Positions 5,920-13,566 of a DNA stretch of 18,119 bases are shown here, one piece after another (position 1 is the first letter of the stretch; every line of letters begins with the position of its first letter). The notes below the pieces were generated by a model. The model was not told where the DNA came from, did not search any database, and worked only from the letters and a program-made list of their open reading frames with translations. The stretch is taken from positions 1-18,119 of the forward strand of contig JAHZHB010000027.1 of assembly GCA_019420465.1 (NCBI GenBank), read 5' to 3'. The stretch is from Lachnospiraceae bacterium. Its GTDB lineage: Bacteria; Bacillota; Clostridia; Lachnospirales; Lachnospiraceae. Both the position numbers and the translations under genes were made by a program.

Positions 5920-7470
5920 ATGAACGAGAAAAAAGTAAAGGGCGGCAAGGAACTGCTCGTATATCTTCTGTTTACCGCGGCACTGCTGTTTCTGTTTACA
6001 GGCTGTGGTGAAAACTATGTCGAAAAAGCACAAAAGGAAGGAACTCTTACGGTAGCACTGGCGGCAGATGTCGATACACTGCATCCGTCAGATTACTCCA
6101 CAAATATTGAGTCTCAGATCCTGGATCAGATCTACGATACACTGATCTATATGGATATGAGCGGTACCTCTGATCCGGAGGCACGTCTGGCAGAAAGCTG
6201 GGAGGTATCTGAAGATGGTATGACATACACCTTCCATCTGCGTCAGGATGCCACCTTCCATGATGGCACACCGGTAACAGCCGATGACGTGGTATTTTCT
6301 CTGGAAATGTACCAGAATTCAAACTATCAGAACAGCTATGTGGACGGTCTGGATCATGCCGAAAAACAGGATGACTATACGGTCGTCTGTCATATGCAGC
6401 ATATGTATTCCCCGTTTTTACTGGGGGTGAGCCGTGTACATATCGCTTCGAAAGATTACTATGACACATCGGCAGATACGTTTGCCAGCAAGCCGATGGG
6501 CAGTGGCCCGTACCGTTTTGTCAACAGAGAAAAGGGCAGCAAGATCACGCTGGAGGCTTTTGATGGCTATTACCGTGGTGTGGCAGATATCAAACATGTC
6601 ATTTTCAAGGTAATTCCGGATGCTACGACAAAGGCGATTGCCATGCAGACCGGTGAGGTAAATTTCGGTATGATCGATTCCTCGAGTATTCTGGCTCTGA
6701 AGGGTAATGACCGTGTAGATATCGAGCACGTACAGACATCAAGCTTTACCTATGTCTGTATGAATCTGGAAAAAGAGCCGTTTAACAATCAGCTGGTACG
6801 TCAGGCGATCAACTATGCACTAGATCGTCAGACGATCGCTGACATCTGCTATGACGGTGAAGCGGAGATCAACTCCAATATCTGTTCAAAAGAGCGTCTG
6901 GGCTACAGTGATGACCAGACACAGTACACGTATGATCCTGAAAAAGCCAAAGCCCTTTTACAGGAAGCCGGTATACAGACACCGTATGATCTTGGCAGTA
7001 TGCTTGTGCCGGAGCGTTATTCCAACATTGCCACTGTAGTACAGAGCCAGCTGCATGAGGTTGGACTGGAAGTCAGGATCGAAGTCAAGGAGTTTAACTC
7101 CTATATCAGTGATCTGACGCAGGGAAATTACAGTATCACAGCACTGAACATGACACTGGAGGGCGATACCCAGCAGATGTCACTTGCCCTGACTACGGAT
7201 TATATCGGTATGGCAAATAATGCCCGTTTCTCTGATCCGGAGATCGATGATCTCTTTGCAAAGGCAGGAGAGAGTAACGATCAGGAAGAAAGAAAAGCAC
7301 TGTACGAAGAAATTTTCACAAAGGTGCAGGATCTGGCCGTATATGGTACGATCTGTAACCCGTATCAGCTGTTTGCACATAACCGCGAGTTAAACTGCAG
7401 TCGTCTGGGATACGAGGGCTTCTATCAGATCTATGATTTCTCCTGGAATACTGAGAAAGGGGGCAACTAA
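5920..7470 (+). CDS. Peptide ABC transporter substrate-binding lipoprotein (DppA/OppA family)
   Basis: The protein has 516 residues. The N-terminus has a basic stretch, a hydrophobic helix and a lipobox FTGC with Cys29, so the mature protein is anchored outside the cell membrane as a lipoprotein. The SBP_bac_5 family pattern follows: ARLAESWEVSEDGMTYTFHLR and FHDGTPVTADDVVFS, and later the VRQAINYALDRQTI helix. It captures peptides, or sometimes nickel, sugars or other ligands, and passes them to the two permeases. AAGGAG lies 7-8 bases before the ATG. It is followed after only two bases by the first permease. The family fold does not tell which ligand it binds. Confidence 0.93.
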   Translation: MNEKKVKGGKELLVYLLFTAALLFLFTGCGENYVEKAQKEGTLTVALAADVDTLHPSDYSTNIESQILDQIYDTLIYMDMSGTSDPEARLAESWEVSEDGMTYTFHLRQDATFHDGTPVTADDVVFSLEMYQNSNYQNSYVDGLDHAEKQDDYTVVCHMQHMYSPFLLGVSRVHIASKDYYDTSADTFASKPMGSGPYRFVNREKGSKITLEAFDGYYRGVADIKHVIFKVIPDATTKAIAMQTGEVNFGMIDSSSILALKGNDRVDIEHVQTSSFTYVCMNLEKEPFNNQLVRQAINYALDRQTIADICYDGEAEINSNICSKERLGYSDDQTQYTYDPEKAKALLQEAGIQTPYDLGSMLVPERYSNIATVVQSQLHEVGLEVRIEVKEFNSYISDLTQGNYSITALNMTLEGDTQQMSLALTTDYIGMANNARFSDPEIDDLFAKAGESNDQEERKALYEEIFTKVQDLAVYGTICNPYQLFAHNRELNCSRLGYEGFYQIYDFSWNTEKGGN

Positions 7471-7472
7471 AG

Positions 7473-8423
7473 ATGGGCAAATATATAGGAAAACGTCTGT
7501 TATATATGATCCTGGTGCTTCTTGGCGTGGCATTTTTAGTCTTTGCCATCCTGTCACTGACACCGGGCGATCCGGGTACGATCATCCTGGGTGTGACTGC
7601 ATCCCCGGACGATATCGCTGCACTGAACCATGAATTTGGCTACGATCAGCCGTTTCTGATCCGCTTTTTTGAGTATATCAAGGGTATTGTCTGTCATCTG
7701 GATCTGGGTACATCCTATCAGTCCAGAGAACCGGTCATCACAGATATTGCAGCCAGATTCCCGAACACACTGCTTCTGACGATCCTGTCGATGAGCGTAT
7801 CTGCGATCGTCGGTATCTCACTTGGTGTGATCTCTGCTGTACGGAAATATTCGGTACTGGATCATTTCTGTGTGATCACAGCACTGGTCTTTGCCTCTAT
7901 CCCTGGTTTCTGGCTCGGACTGATGCTGATTATGGGATTTGCCCTGAACTTACGTATTCTGCCGTCTTTCGGCGCGGATGATCTGGTGCATTTTATTCTG
8001 CCGACGATCACTGTGGCGGCGGGATCGGCAGCGAGTATCCTCAGACTGACACGTTCAGCGATGCTGGAGACAATCCGGCAGGAATATATCAAAACAGCAA
8101 AGGCAAAGGGTGCTTCTGAGAGAAGGATCATCTGGAAACATGCGATGCGAAATGCTATGCTGCCGGTAGTAACGACACTTGGCACCAGCTTTGGCGCTTC
8201 CCTTGGCGGAGCGATCATCGCTGAGACCGTATTTGCCATGCCTGGTATGGGACTTTTAATTACAACAGCGATTCGTCAGAAGGATATTCCGGTTGTTATG
8301 GGATCCACACTGTTTCTGGCCTTTTTGTTCAGTCTGATCATTCTACTGGTGGATATCCTGTATGCCTTTATTGATCCGAGGATCATGGCAAAATACAAGA
8401 ACGGAGGTGGACGTCGTGGATAA
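7473..8423 (+). CDS. Peptide ABC transporter permease, DppB/OppB type
   Basis: The protein has 316 residues with six expected membrane helices. The N-terminus (KYIGKRLLYMILVLLGVAFL) and the early TPGDP motif are typical of the B-type permease. The cytoplasmic EAA loop that contacts the ATPases is EYIKTAKAKGASERRIIWKH. The start is two bases after the binding-protein stop, with AAAGGGGG upstream, which points to translational coupling. The C-terminus overlaps the next gene by 8 bases. It forms the membrane channel with the C-type permease. Confidence 0.93.
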   Translation: MGKYIGKRLLYMILVLLGVAFLVFAILSLTPGDPGTIILGVTASPDDIAALNHEFGYDQPFLIRFFEYIKGIVCHLDLGTSYQSREPVITDIAARFPNTLLLTILSMSVSAIVGISLGVISAVRKYSVLDHFCVITALVFASIPGFWLGLMLIMGFALNLRILPSFGADDLVHFILPTITVAAGSAASILRLTRSAMLETIRQEYIKTAKAKGASERRIIWKHAMRNAMLPVVTTLGTSFGASLGGAIIAETVFAMPGMGLLITTAIRQKDIPVVMGSTLFLAFLFSLIILLVDILYAFIDPRIMAKYKNGGGRRG

Positions 8424-9276
8424 TACAAGAAAAGGACATATGAGAAAAGAAATCTGGCGTCGCTTCTGTAAGAATAAGGCCGCAGTGGCAGGTCTGATCA
8501 TCCTGACGGTGATCGTACTTCTGGCTGTTTTTGCCGATCTGATCGTTCCGTATGAGAAGGTTATCGCACAGTCCGGTTCCGAAAGACTTCTGGCACCGAG
8601 CAGTGCACACTGGTTTGGTACGGACGAATATGGCCGTGACCTGTTTGCCCGTGTCATCCACGGCGCGAGATATTCTCTCTTCATCGGTGTGGCAACGAGT
8701 CTGATCGCTCTGGTCGTCGGTGCCGTTCTCGGTGCGAGTGCCGGTTACTTTGGCGGTGTTGTTGACAATGTGATCTGCCGTATTACAGATGTATTCTTAT
8801 GTGTACCGCCGATCCTTCTGTCGCTGGCTGTTGTGGCAGCACTGGGTGCCAATCTGCAGAATCTGATCATTGCGATTACGGTTTCGTGTATTCCGGGTAA
8901 TGTGCGTCTGGTACGTTCTGTGGTGATGACGGTAGCCGAGGAGGATTATATCGAAGCCGCCCGTTCCTACGGTACGTCCAAAGCCCGTATCATTTTCCGG
9001 TATGTACTGCCGAATGCGATGGGGCCGATCATTGTAAACACGACCATGAGTATTGCCGGCATGATCCTTTCCGCTGCAGGTTTAAGCTTTATTGGTATGG
9101 GCATCCAGCCGCCGTCTCCGGAATGGGGCGCGCTGTTATCCGAAGCTGAGGCATATATGTTCACAGCACCGTATATGCTTTTATTCCCCGGTATCTTTAT
9201 CATTCTTTCAGCCCTGAGCTTTAATCTCGTAGGTGATGGCCTGACGGATGCACTGGATCCGAAGTTAAAGGATTAA
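8416..9276 (+). CDS. Peptide ABC transporter permease, DppC/OppC type
   Basis: About 286 residues. I place the start at GTG 8416, which has GGAGG (8403-8407) 8 bases upstream and overlaps the DppB stop. ATG 8440 is an alternative with a weaker site at a spacing of about 5. Typical C-type features are the N-terminal first helix (FCKNKAAVAGLIIL), the extracellular motif HWFGTDEYGRDLFARVIHGA, the EAA loop DYIEAARSYGTSKARIIFRY, and the end LVGDGLTDALDPKLKD. It pairs with the B-type permease. Confidence 0.92.
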   Translation: MDNTRKGHMRKEIWRRFCKNKAAVAGLIILTVIVLLAVFADLIVPYEKVIAQSGSERLLAPSSAHWFGTDEYGRDLFARVIHGARYSLFIGVATSLIALVVGAVLGASAGYFGGVVDNVICRITDVFLCVPPILLSLAVVAALGANLQNLIIAITVSCIPGNVRLVRSVVMTVAEEDYIEAARSYGTSKARIIFRYVLPNAMGPIIVNTTMSIAGMILSAAGLSFIGMGIQPPSPEWGALLSEAEAYMFTAPYMLLFPGIFIILSALSFNLVGDGLTDALDPKLKD

Positions 9277-9292
9277 AGGAGGGGAAAAGACA

Positions 9293-10288
9293 ATGGGAGA
9301 AACAGTATTACAGGTAGAAAATCTGCAGGTTGAATATCGTACAGATGCAGAGACCGTACATGCGGTCAATGGTCTTAGTTTTTCCGTGGGAAAGGGTGAG
9401 ACAATCGGACTGGTCGGTGAGACCGGTGCAGGAAAAACAACGACAGCGATGGCTATCCTTGGTCTTCTGCCGGAGCGTACCGGTCATGTGACCGGTGGAA
9501 AGGTAGTATACGAGGGTCAGGACCTGCTGAAATTAAATGACAGACAGATGGAAAAGATCCGCGGACAGAAGATTTCGATGATCTTTCAGGATCCGATGAC
9601 GGCTTTAAACCCGGTAGTATGTGTCGGTGATCAGATCCATGAGGCACTCTATCTGCATAATACGGAAAATCTGTCAAAGGATGAACTGGACAGAGAAGTA
9701 GAAAAAACACTGGAGCTTGTCGGGATCCCGAAATCCCGTAAAAATGAGTATCCGTATCAGTTTTCCGGCGGTATGAAGCAGAGGGTGGTCATCGCTATGG
9801 CGCTGATCTGTCATCCGGAGCTTCTGATCGCGGATGAGCCGACGACGGCGTTGGATGTAACGATCCAGGCACAGATCCTGACGATGATCTGTGAGCTGCA
9901 GAGAAAATACGGTACATCTGTTATTATGATCACGCATGATCTGGGTGTTATCGCGGAGACGAGTGATAAGGTCGGCGTGGTCTATGCCGGTGAGATCGTG
10001 GAATATGGTACGGTGGAGGATCTGTTTTCGAAAGGAAGGAAGCATCATCCGTATACGGAAGGTCTGTTTGCTTCGATTCCGAGTCTGTCGGACGATGAGA
10101 AGCGTCTGCATCCGATCGAGGGTATGGTGCCGGATCCGACGAATCTGCCGAAGGGCTGTGCTTTTGCTCCGCGCTGTCCGTATCGTGAGAGCTGCTGTGA
10201 GACGGAAAAACCGGAGCTGTATGAGAAAAACGGGCACAGTATCTGCTGTCATCGTATGAAAGCTGCAGAAAGTGAGGTACAGGCATGA
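9293..10288 (+). CDS. Peptide ABC transporter ATP-binding protein, DppD/OppD type
   Basis: The protein has 331 residues. Walker A is GETGAGKT (42-49), the ABC signature FSGGMKQ (157-163), Walker B LLIADE (177-182) and the switch His is His215. The C-terminal oligo_HPY region carries the cysteine group in GCAFAPRCPYRESCC. Some relatives hold an iron-sulfur cluster there. AGGAGGGG precedes ATG 9293. It overlaps the next ATPase gene by 4 bases (ATGA), so the two are coupled. It powers uptake from the cytoplasmic side as a heterodimer with the F-type subunit. Confidence 0.94.
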   Translation: MGETVLQVENLQVEYRTDAETVHAVNGLSFSVGKGETIGLVGETGAGKTTTAMAILGLLPERTGHVTGGKVVYEGQDLLKLNDRQMEKIRGQKISMIFQDPMTALNPVVCVGDQIHEALYLHNTENLSKDELDREVEKTLELVGIPKSRKNEYPYQFSGGMKQRVVIAMALICHPELLIADEPTTALDVTIQAQILTMICELQRKYGTSVIMITHDLGVIAETSDKVGVVYAGEIVEYGTVEDLFSKGRKHHPYTEGLFASIPSLSDDEKRLHPIEGMVPDPTNLPKGCAFAPRCPYRESCCETEKPELYEKNGHSICCHRMKAAESEVQA

Positions 10289-11235
10289 GTGAGAGACTTC
10301 TTGAAGTAAAGGATCTGAAAAAATATTTTGATGTACCGGCCGGAAAGCTGCATGCGGTGGACGGTGTGTCGTTGACGCTTAATAAGGGAAAGACGCTGGG
10401 CGTTGTAGGTGAGTCAGGCTGTGGAAAGTCTACGCTTGGACGTACGCTTCTGATGCTGAACAAGCCGACGGCGGGGTCTGTCGTGTTTGACGGTAAGGAG
10501 CTGACGGCGATGAGTAAGCGGGAGTTTGCTGCTGTGCAGCCGAAGATGCAGATGATCTTTCAGGATCCGTTTTCGAGTCTGAACGGACGTATGACGGTGC
10601 GGCAGCTGATCGCGGAGCCGTTGATCGTAAACCGGATCTGCAAGTCGAAGCAGGAGATGTGGGAGCGTGTGGACCGGATGATGGAGACGGTCGGTCTGGC
10701 GAAGCGTCTGATGGATGCGTATCCGCATGAGCTGGACGGTGGACGCCGGCAGCGTATCGGTGTGGCGCGTGCGCTGATCATGGAGCCGAAGCTGGTGGTC
10801 TGTGATGAGCCGGTGTCGGCGCTGGATGTGTCGATCCAGGCGCAGATTTTAAATCTTCTGATGGATCTGCAGGAGCAGATGGAGCTGTCGTATCTGTTTA
10901 TTACGCATGATCTGTCGGTGGTGAAGCATATTTCAGATGAGATTATGGTGATGTATATGGGGTGCTGTGTGGAGAGGGCACCTTATGATGAGATGTTTGC
11001 GCGGCCGCTGCATCCGTATACGCAGGGGCTTCTGGCGGCGATTCCGGTGCCGAGTGCGTCTTCGCGTGGGAAGGTACATGAGCTTTTGCGCGGGGAGGTG
11101 AAGAGTCCGGTGAATCCAACGGCGGGGTGCAGGTTTGCGGGGAGATGTCCTTATGCTACGGAGGAGTGCAGGAGCAGGGATATTCCGCTGAAGGATGTGG
11201 GAGACGGGCATATGGTGGCTTGTCTTAGAGTTTGA
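10285..11235 (+). CDS. Peptide ABC transporter ATP-binding protein, DppF/OppF type
   Basis: The protein has 316 residues. Walker A is GESGCGKS (42-49) and Walker B ends CDEP (173-176). The signature reads LDGGRRQ (150-156) instead of the usual LSGGQRQ, so the conserved serine that contacts ATP is an aspartate. The C-terminal cysteine-bearing region is GCRFAGRCPYATEEC. It starts inside the end of the DppD gene. From about 10.5 kb the gene uses noticeably more codons ending in G (gcg, tcg, ctg, gtg) than the upstream operon genes. It is the last operon gene; its stop is followed within a few bases by a Shine-Dalgarno sequence and the fold-back element. Confidence 0.93.
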   Translation: MSERLLEVKDLKKYFDVPAGKLHAVDGVSLTLNKGKTLGVVGESGCGKSTLGRTLLMLNKPTAGSVVFDGKELTAMSKREFAAVQPKMQMIFQDPFSSLNGRMTVRQLIAEPLIVNRICKSKQEMWERVDRMMETVGLAKRLMDAYPHELDGGRRQRIGVARALIMEPKLVVCDEPVSALDVSIQAQILNLLMDLQEQMELSYLFITHDLSVVKHISDEIMVMYMGCCVERAPYDEMFARPLHPYTQGLLAAIPVPSASSRGKVHELLRGEVKSPVNPTAGCRFAGRCPYATEECRSRDIPLKDVGDGHMVACLRV

Positions 11236-11247
11236 TGGAGGACGGAC

Positions 11248-11533
11248 GATGGGTGCGTCGTGGCTGCTGGTCTGGCTGCTCTGTTCTGTGGGAAAAACGG
11301 GCGTTCGGGCGGCAGCTTCTAAGTGTATAGTGCAGTAAAAAAGCAGGGATCGGGTGTATTCGCTCGCGTTTGCTGATGCAAACGCGGCTCAGGACACCCT
11401 CAGATGCCGTCTGGGAGACGGCATCTGCCCTGCTTTTTTGCTGCACTATACACTAAGAAGCTGACACGCCCTCTCTTTACGTTTTTCCCACAGAACAGAG
11501 CAGCCAGACCAGCAGCCACGACGGCACCATCTG
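11248..11533. repeat. Large fold-back inverted repeat with nested hairpins
   Basis: An outer 44-bp arm (11256-11299) is an exact inverted copy of 11480-11523, and the match continues loosely to about 11248 and 11533. An inner 36-base arm (11313-11348) matches 11428-11463 with two mismatches. Its core, AGTGTATAGTGCAG ... CTGCACTATACACT, looks like the terminal repeat of a miniature element. The centre holds two further hairpins: GGGTGT/ACACCC around CGCGTTTGC/GCAAACGCG (11352-11399), and the 12-bp CAGATGCCGTCT/AGACGGCATCTG (11401-11427). The CCCTGCTTTTTT at the end of the inner stem can act as a terminator for the transporter operon, and in mirror image for the other strand. It could be a MITE-like or REP-like element, a bidirectional terminator, or a structured RNA. 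Confidence 0.85.
11249..11338 (+). CDS. Possible 29-residue hydrophobic peptide
   Basis: ATG 11249 is preceded by GGAGG (11237-11241) at an ideal 7-base spacing. The frame begins MGASWLLVWLLCSVGKTG and ends at TAA 11336-11338. It has one short membrane-type helix with two tryptophans, followed by a basic tail. It starts 14 bases after the DppF stop. Its coding sequence forms most of the left arms of the fold-back element, so it may be an accident of that repeat. It could otherwise be a small membrane peptide or a signalling peptide. I do not recognise it. Confidence 0.3.
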   Translation: MGASWLLVWLLCSVGKTGVRAAASKCIVQ

Positions 11534-11648
11534 GGAGAGGCGGAGGTGTGATGGGGATGGAGGGAGTGGGGACGGACGTGCGAATGCGCCGGAGGCGGCA
11601 TCGGCACTGGGGGTGTGAGGGAGGCGGTATTGGCGGGGGATTCTGTTG
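11534..11648. other. G-rich gene-free tract
   Basis: No supported gene was found. The + strand carries several runs of three to five G (11553-11556, 11562-11564, 11568-11571, 11609-11613, 11619-11621, 11635-11639). Frames on either strand here show repetitive low-complexity products without ribosome binding sites. The G runs could form quadruplex structures in DNA or RNA. Confidence 0.5.
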
Positions 11649-11677
11649 TTGCGGGAAGAGGGAAAAGGGTGTATGAT
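11649..11677 (+). promoter_or_regulatory. Candidate promoter of the DUF1295-type gene
   Basis: TTGCGG (11649-11654), a 17-base spacer and TATGAT (11672-11677) lie about 40 bases before ATG 11716. Confidence 0.5.
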
Positions 11678-11715
11678 GTATAGATGGACGATATAAAGTA
11701 TAGGAGGTATGAGGT

Positions 11716-12531
11716 ATGGGATTTACGGACAGTTTTACGGTGCAGTTTTATATCCTGCTTCTGGTCTGTCTTTTGGTGAGTTCGATTGGATTTAAGAAGT
11801 TTGTGTATTTTATTTCGCTGGGCTATGGATTTTCTATTGCGGTGGAGGGGGTGGCTCTTCTGCTGATCTATCATGGGGATCTGGAAGTGGCTACGGGGCT
11901 GATGTGTCTGCTTTTGGTGGTGTATGGATGCCGGCTGGGGGGATATCTTCTGGTGAGGGAGCGTAGCAGTGCTTCGTATCAGCGGGTGATGGTGAAGGAG
12001 ATTAAGGATGGTTCGGATAAGAAGCTGAGTGCGAAGATCGGGATCTGGGTTTGCTGTGCGCTTTTGTATGCGCTGCAGGTTTCTCCGGTGTATTTCAGGC
12101 TGGAGAATGGGTATGGTGCAGATGGGGTGACGTGGATCGGGGCTCTGATCATGCTTGGAGGGATTGTGCTGGAGTCTGTGGCGGATCTGCAGAAGTCTAA
12201 GGCGAAGCTTCTGGCACCGCATTCGTTTTGTCATACGGGGCTGTACAGGATTGTGAGATGTCCGAATTATCTGGGTGAGGTGCTGGTATGGACGGGGGTG
12301 TTTGTGTCTTCTTTGAATATCCTGGACGGGGTCTGGGAGTGGATGGCGGCGTTGATCGGGTATGTGGCGATCGTCTACATTATGTTTGGGGGTGCGCGTC
12401 GTCTGGAGCTTAGGCAGAACAGAAATTACGGAGAGGACCCGGAGTATCAGAAGTATGTGAAGAAGACGCCGATTCTGCTGCCGTTTGTGCCGCTGTACAG
12501 TGTGGCGAAGTATAAGTGGCTGATCGGTTAA
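11716..12531 (+). CDS. DUF1295 / isoprenylcysteine methyltransferase-like membrane protein
   Basis: The protein has 271 residues with about six to seven hydrophobic helices. Near the C-terminal part it carries GLYRIVRCPNYLGEVLVWTG, the hallmark of the DUF1295 / steroid 5-alpha-reductase / ICMT superfamily. The usual motif in this group is RHPNYxGE; here the His is Cys182. It ends with a cytoplasmic KYVKKTPILLPFVP stretch, also typical. AGGAGG (11702-11707) lies 8 bases before the ATG. Members act on lipid or prenyl substrates or are uncharacterised, so no substrate is claimed. Codons ending in G and GGG glycines are much commoner than in the transporter genes. It has its own promoter and seems monocistronic. 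Confidence 0.82.
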   Translation: MGFTDSFTVQFYILLLVCLLVSSIGFKKFVYFISLGYGFSIAVEGVALLLIYHGDLEVATGLMCLLLVVYGCRLGGYLLVRERSSASYQRVMVKEIKDGSDKKLSAKIGIWVCCALLYALQVSPVYFRLENGYGADGVTWIGALIMLGGIVLESVADLQKSKAKLLAPHSFCHTGLYRIVRCPNYLGEVLVWTGVFVSSLNILDGVWEWMAALIGYVAIVYIMFGGARRLELRQNRNYGEDPEYQKYVKKTPILLPFVPLYSVAKYKWLIG

Positions 12532-12556
12532 TCTGTTTTTTATCCCCCCAGGGAGC

Positions 12557-12586
12557 TTGTGAAAGGTTTGTCAGAGATGGTATGAT
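12557..12586 (+). promoter_or_regulatory. Candidate extended -10 promoter of the methyltransferase gene
   Basis: TTGTGA (12557-12562), an 18-base spacer and TATGAT (12581-12586), with TG one base upstream of the -10 box. It lies about 40 bases before the start codon. Confidence 0.5.
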
Positions 12587-12624
12587 AGCGTCAGTGAAAA
12601 AGAAACAAAGGACGGGTGAATACC

Positions 12625-13368
12625 ATGACGGCTCTGATGAATGAAATTGAAAGCTACTGGACCAGGAGGGCGGATTCTTTTGCGTATGGTCAGTTTACGG
12701 ATGATAATGAGAAACGGTGGATGGGTGTGCTGACCCGTGAGTTTCCGAAGAGGGATGATTTAAAGATTCTGGATATTGGTACGGGTCCCGGATTTTTTGC
12801 GATCAATCTGGCAAAGAGAGGTTACGATGTGACGGCGGTGGATTATACGCCGGCGATGCTGGAGGAGGCGAAAAAGAATGCGGGGGAGTATCGTGACAGG
12901 ATCTGTTTTCAGCAGATGGATGCGCAGAATCTGGCTTTTCCGGATGAGACGTTTGATGTTGTGGTCAGCCGTAATCTGACATGGAATCTGGAAAATCCGC
13001 AGAAGGCATATGAGGAGTGGTACCGTGTGTTAAAGATGGGCGGCGTGATGCTGAATTTTGATGCGGGATGGTATGAGTATCTGTTTGATGATAAGAAAGC
13101 GGAGCTGTTTAAAAAGGACCGCGAGAATGTGGCGGATGCGGGATATTTTGATTACAATGGCTATGAGGAATCCGATAAGATGGAGGAGATCAGCCGTAAT
13201 CTGATTTTAAGCCGCTGTCAGCGTCCGCAGGCGGATCTGCAGATGCTTCTGAATGCGGGATTTACGAGATTTTATGTGGATACGGAGATCTGGCAGGAGA
13301 CGCTTGACGAGGAAGAAAAGGTAAATTATGCGGCAACACCGGGATTTCTGTTGAAGGGTATTCGTTGA
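12625..13368 (+). CDS. Class I SAM-dependent methyltransferase
   Basis: About 247 residues. SAM motif I is ILDIGTGPGF (48-57), followed by the acidic strand end VTAVDYTPAML and then FPDETFDVVVSRNLTWNL, as in the Methyltransf_11 group. The N-terminus (SYWTRRADSFA) is a helix seen in small-molecule methyltransferases of this type. The start is uncertain. GTG 12616 is only 3 bases after AAAGGA, while ATG 12625 has GGGTGA 5 bases upstream; ATG 12637 is also possible. It is soluble and cytoplasmic. The substrate is unknown. It stands between a lipid-modifying-type membrane protein and multidrug pumps, so a role with a small toxic or signalling molecule is possible but unproven. Confidence 0.85.
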   Translation: MTALMNEIESYWTRRADSFAYGQFTDDNEKRWMGVLTREFPKRDDLKILDIGTGPGFFAINLAKRGYDVTAVDYTPAMLEEAKKNAGEYRDRICFQQMDAQNLAFPDETFDVVVSRNLTWNLENPQKAYEEWYRVLKMGGVMLNFDAGWYEYLFDDKKAELFKKDRENVADAGYFDYNGYEESDKMEEISRNLILSRCQRPQADLQMLLNAGFTRFYVDTEIWQETLDEEEKVNYAATPGFLLKGIR

Positions 13369-13450
13369 GTTTGTATGTGATTCGGTATATCAGGTGTGAA
13401 AAAGCTGAATCCGGAAGCTACAGAAAATATAAAGTAAAACATGGCAGAGT

Positions 13451-13480
13451 AAAAAGGGACTTTTTCGAAAGTCTCTTTTT
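13451..13480 (+). terminator. Terminator of the methyltransferase gene with UUCG loop
   Basis: AAAAAGGGACTTT (13451-13463) pairs with AAAGTCTCTTTTT (13468-13480) over 13 positions with one wobble, closed by a TTCG tetraloop. The A and T ends also allow it to work in the other direction. Confidence 0.85.
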
Positions 13481-13532
13481 GGCTGTCAGCTATGGCGATA
13501 ACTGGTCTGACAGAGCAATATGGATGGATTTT

Positions 13533-13551
13533 ACCTGTAGTTTTCACAGGT
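13533..13551. promoter_or_regulatory. Inverted repeat upstream of the first MATE gene
   Basis: ACCTGT (13533-13538) and ACAGGT (13546-13551) form a perfect 6-bp dyad with a 7-base centre. It sits about 16 bases upstream of the candidate -35 box and could be a regulator site. Confidence 0.3.
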
Positions 13552-13566
13552 TTTCAATGGATTATC

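Noticed and set aside
11256..11523. CRISPR array or integron attC site
   Set aside because: There are no regularly spaced direct repeats, and the structure is a single nested inverted repeat. No cas or integrase gene is present.
11446..12234. A 262-codon open frame on the - strand
   Set aside because: It lies opposite the DUF1295-type gene and part of the fold-back repeat. Its product is a His/Gln/Pro-rich low-complexity chain with no ribosome binding site, so it is a shadow frame.
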